From an uncultured Clostridia bacterium (GTDB taxonomy: Bacteria > Bacillota > Clostridia > Christensenellales > CAG-917): DNA of 16,434 nucleotides. Made by a program: the position numbers and the translations under genes. The notes beneath the pieces are model-generated. The model saw only the letters and a program-made list of their open reading frames with translations, did not search any database and had not been told where the DNA came from. Of this stretch, positions 13,738 to 16,434 are shown one piece after another (position 1 is the stretch's first letter; every line of letters starts with the position of its first letter). Location: contig CANQCC010000018.1 in the NCBI GenBank assembly GCA_947589635.1, positions 1 through 16,434 of the forward strand, given 5' to 3'.

Positions 13738-14436
13738 TCAGGGGAATAGTTCTTCATTTTTCACATTCGCTTTAATCTTTTCAAGCGCCTTCTTTTCTAT
13801 GCGGGACACGTACGAGCGGGATATCCCAAACTTGTCTGCAACTTCGCGCTGAGTCAGAGCGCCTATGCCGCCAAGGCCGTAGCGCAGGCGGATAATTTCG
13901 TATTCGCGCTTGTCGAGGCTCTGCGCAGTTATTTTTAGAAGCCTCTCCATCAGGATATGATTTTCCACGTCGTCAATGACGGAGCATTCGTCGGACAGCA
14001 TATCTATTATCGTCAGCTCGTTTCCGTCCTTGTCCACGCCTATGGGGTCGTTTAGCGAGACGTTGGAGCGGTGCTTTTTGGACGTGCGCATCGTCATGAG
14101 GATCTCGTTTTCTATGCACCTTGACGCGTATGTCGCAAGCTGAGTGCCCTTATCGGGGCTGAAGCTGTCCACGGCTTTTATAAGGCCAATTGAGCCTATG
14201 GAGATAAGTTCGTCATTGTCGCCGTAGTTTGCATATTTTTTCGCGATGTGCGCGACGAGGCGCAGATTGTGCCTGATGAGTATCTCTTTTGCCTCTTCGT
14301 CGCCGTCCATGGCTTTTAGGATGTATTCGTGTTCTTTTTCTTTGGAGAGCGGCTTTGGAAAGGAACTCTTCCGGGTCACATAGGAAGAAAATATGATCAG
14401 ATTTTTCAGAAGCATCATGAGACTTTCCAAAGCCAT
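13738..14436 (-). CDS. sigK: RNA polymerase sigma factor SigK, late mother cell (pro-form)
   Basis: SigK directs the last mother-cell stage, including coat genes. The 232-residue product starts with a hydrophobic pro-sequence (MALESLMMLLKNLIIFSS), then YVTRKSSFPKPLS. This lines up with VFLVS/YVKNNAFPQPLS of Bacillus pro-SigK, so the membrane protease SpoIVFB is expected to cut at Ser18/Tyr19. Region 2 reads NLRLVAHIAKKYANYG, ELISIGSIGLIKAVDSF and TQLATYASRCIENEILM. The SigK-like NDPIGVDKDGNELTIIDML follows, and region 4 has REVADKFGISRSYVSRIEKKAL. The gene is whole, with no intervening skin-type element. GGAGGG (14450-14445) lies 8 bases before the ATG. It is divergent from the FAD-dependent oxidoreductase gene. 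sigK near ftsZ and sigE is known in other Clostridia. Confidence 0.96.
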   Translation of the reverse strand: MALESLMMLLKNLIIFSSYVTRKSSFPKPLSKEKEHEYILKAMDGDEEAKEILIRHNLRLVAHIAKKYANYGDNDELISIGSIGLIKAVDSFSPDKGTQLATYASRCIENEILMTMRTSKKHRSNVSLNDPIGVDKDGNELTIIDMLSDECSVIDDVENHILMERLLKITAQSLDKREYEIIRLRYGLGGIGALTQREVADKFGISRSYVSRIEKKALEKIKANVKNEELFP

Positions 14437-14461
14437 TAAAAGCGCCCTCCCAAGTTGTACT

Positions 14462-14489
14462 ATTGTATGCGCTTGCCTTCAAAAATTGA
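14462..14489 (-). promoter_or_regulatory. SigE/SigK-type promoter of sigK
   Basis: On the minus strand CATACAATA (14469-14461) fits both the SigE -10 (CATACAHT) and the SigK -10 (CATAnnnTA) perfectly. TCAATTT (14489-14483) lies 13 bases upstream and matches five of seven bases of the SigE -35. The -10 ends 25 bases before the ATG. This agrees with the known SigE-then-SigK control of sigK. Confidence 0.65.
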
Positions 14490-14540
14490 CATTTTTCGAC
14501 TTTGCAGAGATAAATAGGCGCGCACGGATAAATCTTTTTA

Positions 14541-14569
14541 TTGACAGAACTTCAAAACGGGCTTATAAT
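14541..14569 (+). promoter_or_regulatory. Perfect consensus sigma-A promoter
   Basis: TTGACA (14541-14546) and TATAAT (14564-14569) are separated by exactly 17 bases. The start would be near 14576, giving a leader of about 47 bases to the oxidoreductase ATG. Strong vegetative expression is expected unless repressed. Confidence 0.85.
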
Positions 14570-14622
14570 TCGACAGGTTGAAAAACTATAATTAAGGAAT
14601 AGGTATATTAAGAGGTGGCAAT

Positions 14623-16029
14623 ATGAAAAAATATGACGTCCTGATCGTAGGCGCGGGTCCCGCGGGCATATTCACCGCGATAGAGCTTATAAAGCGCGGC
14701 AGCAACAAAAGCATATGCATCGTTGAAAAAGGGCAGCCCATAGAGAGGCGCGCTTGTCCCAAGACGAAGGGCGGCGAGTGCAGAAATTGCAAACCCTATT
14801 GCCACATAACCACGGGATTTTCGGGCGCGGGCGCGTTTTCGGACGGCAAGCTGTCTTTAAGCTATGAGGTGGGCGGGGAGCTTCCTCAACTCATCGGCGA
14901 GCAAAAAGCGCAGGATCTTATCGACTACGCGGACGGCATTTACCTCGAATTTGGCGCGGATAAGCACGTCGAGGGCGTCGGCAACGACGACAAGGTGAAG
15001 GAAATACGCAAAAAGGCCATCAAGGCGGGGCTTAAACTTGTGGATTGTCCCATCCGCCATCTCGGCACAGAAAAGGCGCAGGAATTGTATCAGGCTATAG
15101 AAAATTACCTGAAGGACAACGGCGTGGAGCTGATCTTCGGAAGGCAATGCGACAACATCATCCTTGATGGCGACGAGTGCAAGGGCGTTTACATCGAAGA
15201 CTGCAAGGGAGGCAACAGGGAGGAAGTCTTTGCGGACAAGACCATAATCGCTACGGGGCGCCGCGGCGCGGAGTGGCTTGAAAAGATGTGCGCGCAACAC
15301 AACATCGCTCACGCTCCCGGCGTAGTCGACATCGGCGTGCGCGTCGAGGTCCGCAACGAGATAATGGAAGAGATAAACTCCGTGCTGTACGAAAGCAAAC
15401 TTATCGGCTATCCGGAGCCTTTCAAAAATAAGGTCCGCATTTTCTGCCAGAATCCCGGAGGATTTGTCTCGCAGGAGAATTACGACAACGACCTCGCCGT
15501 CGTAAACGGGCACAGCTATAAGGAAAAGAAGAGCGACAACACAAACCTTGCGATACTTTGCTCGCATTCCTTTACGGAGCCCTTCAAACAGCCCATAGAG
15601 TACGCGCAAAAGGTGGGAGAGCTTACCAATATGCTCGGCGCGGGCAAGATCCTCGTGCAGCGCTACGGCGATATTTTGAGCGGCAAGCGCACTTGGCAAA
15701 AGGAACTCAGTTTCTCCAACGTCCGTCCAACCCTCAAGGACGCCGTGGCAGGGGATATAACCGCCGCAATGCCGTATAGGGCGATGCTCAACATCATCAA
15801 CTTCATACAGGCGGTGGACAAGGTGGTGCCCGGATTTGCGGGATACGAAACTTTGCTGTACAGCCCGGAGCTGAAATTTTACAGCAACAAGATAAGGATG
15901 GACGAGGACCTCAACACCTCCATAAAGGGCTTGCATTGCCTCGGCGACAGCAGCGGCTGGACGAGAGGGCTTATGATGGCGTCCGTTATGGGCGTGCATA
16001 TGGCGCACAATATCCTCAACATAAGATAA
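14623..16029 (+). CDS. FAD-dependent oxidoreductase, COG2509 type
   Basis: The 468-residue product begins with a dinucleotide-binding fold (YDVLIVGAGPAGIFTAIEL, about 4-22), with GxGxxG and a following acidic end (VEKG). Next comes a cysteine cluster, Cys45, Cys53, Cys56 and Cys60 with His61, then GFSGAGAFSDGKL (65-77). A second FAD contact, TIIATGRRGAEW, is near residue 210. The C-terminus has GLHCLGDSSGWTRGLMMASVMG, the usual last FAD motif. This layout fits the uncharacterised COG2509 family of cytoplasmic FAD-dependent dehydrogenases, related to the HI0933/BaiN-like group. No substrate is known. The cysteines could bind metal or act in redox chemistry, which is inference. AGAGGTGG (14611-14618) lies 4 bases before the ATG. 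The gene stands alone, divergent from sigK, with no immediate terminator. Confidence 0.85.
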   Translation: MKKYDVLIVGAGPAGIFTAIELIKRGSNKSICIVEKGQPIERRACPKTKGGECRNCKPYCHITTGFSGAGAFSDGKLSLSYEVGGELPQLIGEQKAQDLIDYADGIYLEFGADKHVEGVGNDDKVKEIRKKAIKAGLKLVDCPIRHLGTEKAQELYQAIENYLKDNGVELIFGRQCDNIILDGDECKGVYIEDCKGGNREEVFADKTIIATGRRGAEWLEKMCAQHNIAHAPGVVDIGVRVEVRNEIMEEINSVLYESKLIGYPEPFKNKVRIFCQNPGGFVSQENYDNDLAVVNGHSYKEKKSDNTNLAILCSHSFTEPFKQPIEYAQKVGELTNMLGAGKILVQRYGDILSGKRTWQKELSFSNVRPTLKDAVAGDITAAMPYRAMLNIINFIQAVDKVVPGFAGYETLLYSPELKFYSNKIRMDEDLNTSIKGLHCLGDSSGWTRGLMMASVMGVHMAHNILNIR

Positions 16030-16041
16030 GCCAATTATCGC

Positions 16042-16310
16042 TCCGCATTGAATGAACGTATCTGTACTTAATGAACGCATTTGCGCCGAATGACCGCACT
16101 CGTGCAGGTTGCGCGATCGTTGCTCCGCCCGCGTACTACAAGGCAATACGATCATTCGGTCTCGCTCAGCATATCCACAGCTTAAGCGGAGCCGCATAGT
16201 TCAAGCGTATCACCACAGTGGAGCGAGGCGCCCTAACTCAAGCGAAGCATTATAGCTCAAGCGATATTACTATATTAAGCGAAGTATCATAACTTAATCG
16301 AGGCGCCATA
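16042..16310. repeat. Degenerate tandem repeat array, 18-19 bp period
   Basis: Most of the gap after the oxidoreductase gene is made of diverged 18-19-base units. AATGAACG or AATGACCG recurs at 16051, 16070 and 16089. From 16176 on, units of the form AACTCAAGCGAAGCATTAT recur, with the AA (or GA) before GCG at 16184, 16203, 16221, 16240, 16259, 16277 and 16296. The two halves stay in register: 16070 to 16184 is 114, six times 19. The middle part (16108-16175) is more diverged and holds an inverted copy, CGATCATTCGG (16149-16159), matching CCGAATGACCG (16087-16097). No open frame runs through on the plus strand, since 19 is not a multiple of 3. Function unknown. Confidence 0.65.
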
Positions 16311-16338
16311 GATAATAAGATAGTCGACTTAAATTTTG

Positions 16339-16364
16339 AGGATGGGGTATGCCCATCCTTTTTT
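16339..16364 (+). terminator. Intrinsic terminator after the repeat array
   Basis: AGGATGGG (16339-16346), loop GTATG and CCCATCCT (16352-16359) form a perfect 8-bp stem followed by a T-run. It is 310 bases after the oxidoreductase stop, so that transcript would carry the whole repeat array in its 3' end. Confidence 0.85.
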
Positions 16365-16427
16365 ACAAAAATTTACTTGCGAAGAAAATAAGTTTCCGTC
16401 GTAGAACAGTGAAAAAAGAAGGAAAGT

Positions 16428-16434
16428 ATGAAAA
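16428..16434 (+). CDS. Possible start of a further gene (partial)
   Basis: An ATG at 16428 is preceded by AGAAGGAAAG (16417-16426), a plausible ribosome site, and follows a terminator. Only two codons are in the window, so nothing can be said of the product. Confidence 0.3.

Noticed and set aside
14857..16197. A 446-codon open frame on the minus strand opposite the oxidoreductase gene
   Set aside because: It is antisense to a clear FAD family gene, has no recognisable motifs and no ribosome site, and reflects codon bias of the real gene.
16042..16310. A remnant transposon or attachment site in the last gap
   Set aside because: No transposase frame, no terminal inverted repeats bounding the region and no target duplication were seen; the 19-bp periodicity explains the repeats better.

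Overview
The window is a chromosomal segment from an endospore-forming, probably anaerobic Clostridia-type Firmicute, most likely an uncultured gut lineage. The main grounds are the genes for all three processed or late sporulation sigma factors (sigE, sigG, sigK) with the SigE-activating protease SpoIIGA, next to a division and cell wall cluster. Base composition is moderate to slightly GC-rich, with AT-rich control regions. The genus-level placement is a guess.

Positions 1-6579, all on the plus strand, hold a compact cell wall block: the PASTA tail of a SpoVD/PBP2-type transpeptidase, then murE, mraY, murD, a SEDS gene (ftsW/spoVE) and murA. From murE on, genes overlap or abut, so one translationally coupled operon is likely, starting from a candidate sigma-A promoter at 283-311. 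murF, murC/murB, murG and divIB/ftsQ, often present in this cluster, are absent here. Positions 6580-9421 hold a promoter, an unusual ftsA and an ftsZ with a long N-terminal extension, closed by a strong terminator.

Positions 9422-11211 hold spoIIGA and sigE, closed by a terminator. The next block runs on the minus strand: sigG and a YlmC/YmxH-type PRC-barrel protein gene, each with a plausible forespore-type or mother-cell-type promoter. nrdR (plus) follows and is divergent from the PRC-barrel gene. sigK (minus) is intact and convergent with nrdR. A COG2509-type FAD-dependent oxidoreductase gene (plus) is divergent from sigK and has a perfect consensus sigma-A promoter.

The genes fit one logic. 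The first half makes lipid II and polymerises it at the septum built by FtsZ and FtsA. The second half controls sporulation, in which the septum moves to the pole and SigE, SigG and SigK act in turn. Oddities are the opposite orientation of sigG relative to sigE, two arrays of degenerate repeats of about 19-20 bp (11220-11361 and 16042-16310), weakly conserved nucleotide-binding loops in FtsA, and the FtsZ extension. No mobile element, CRISPR array, tRNA or rRNA was seen. No clearly new multi-gene system was found; the repeat arrays and the division-protein variants are the best leads.
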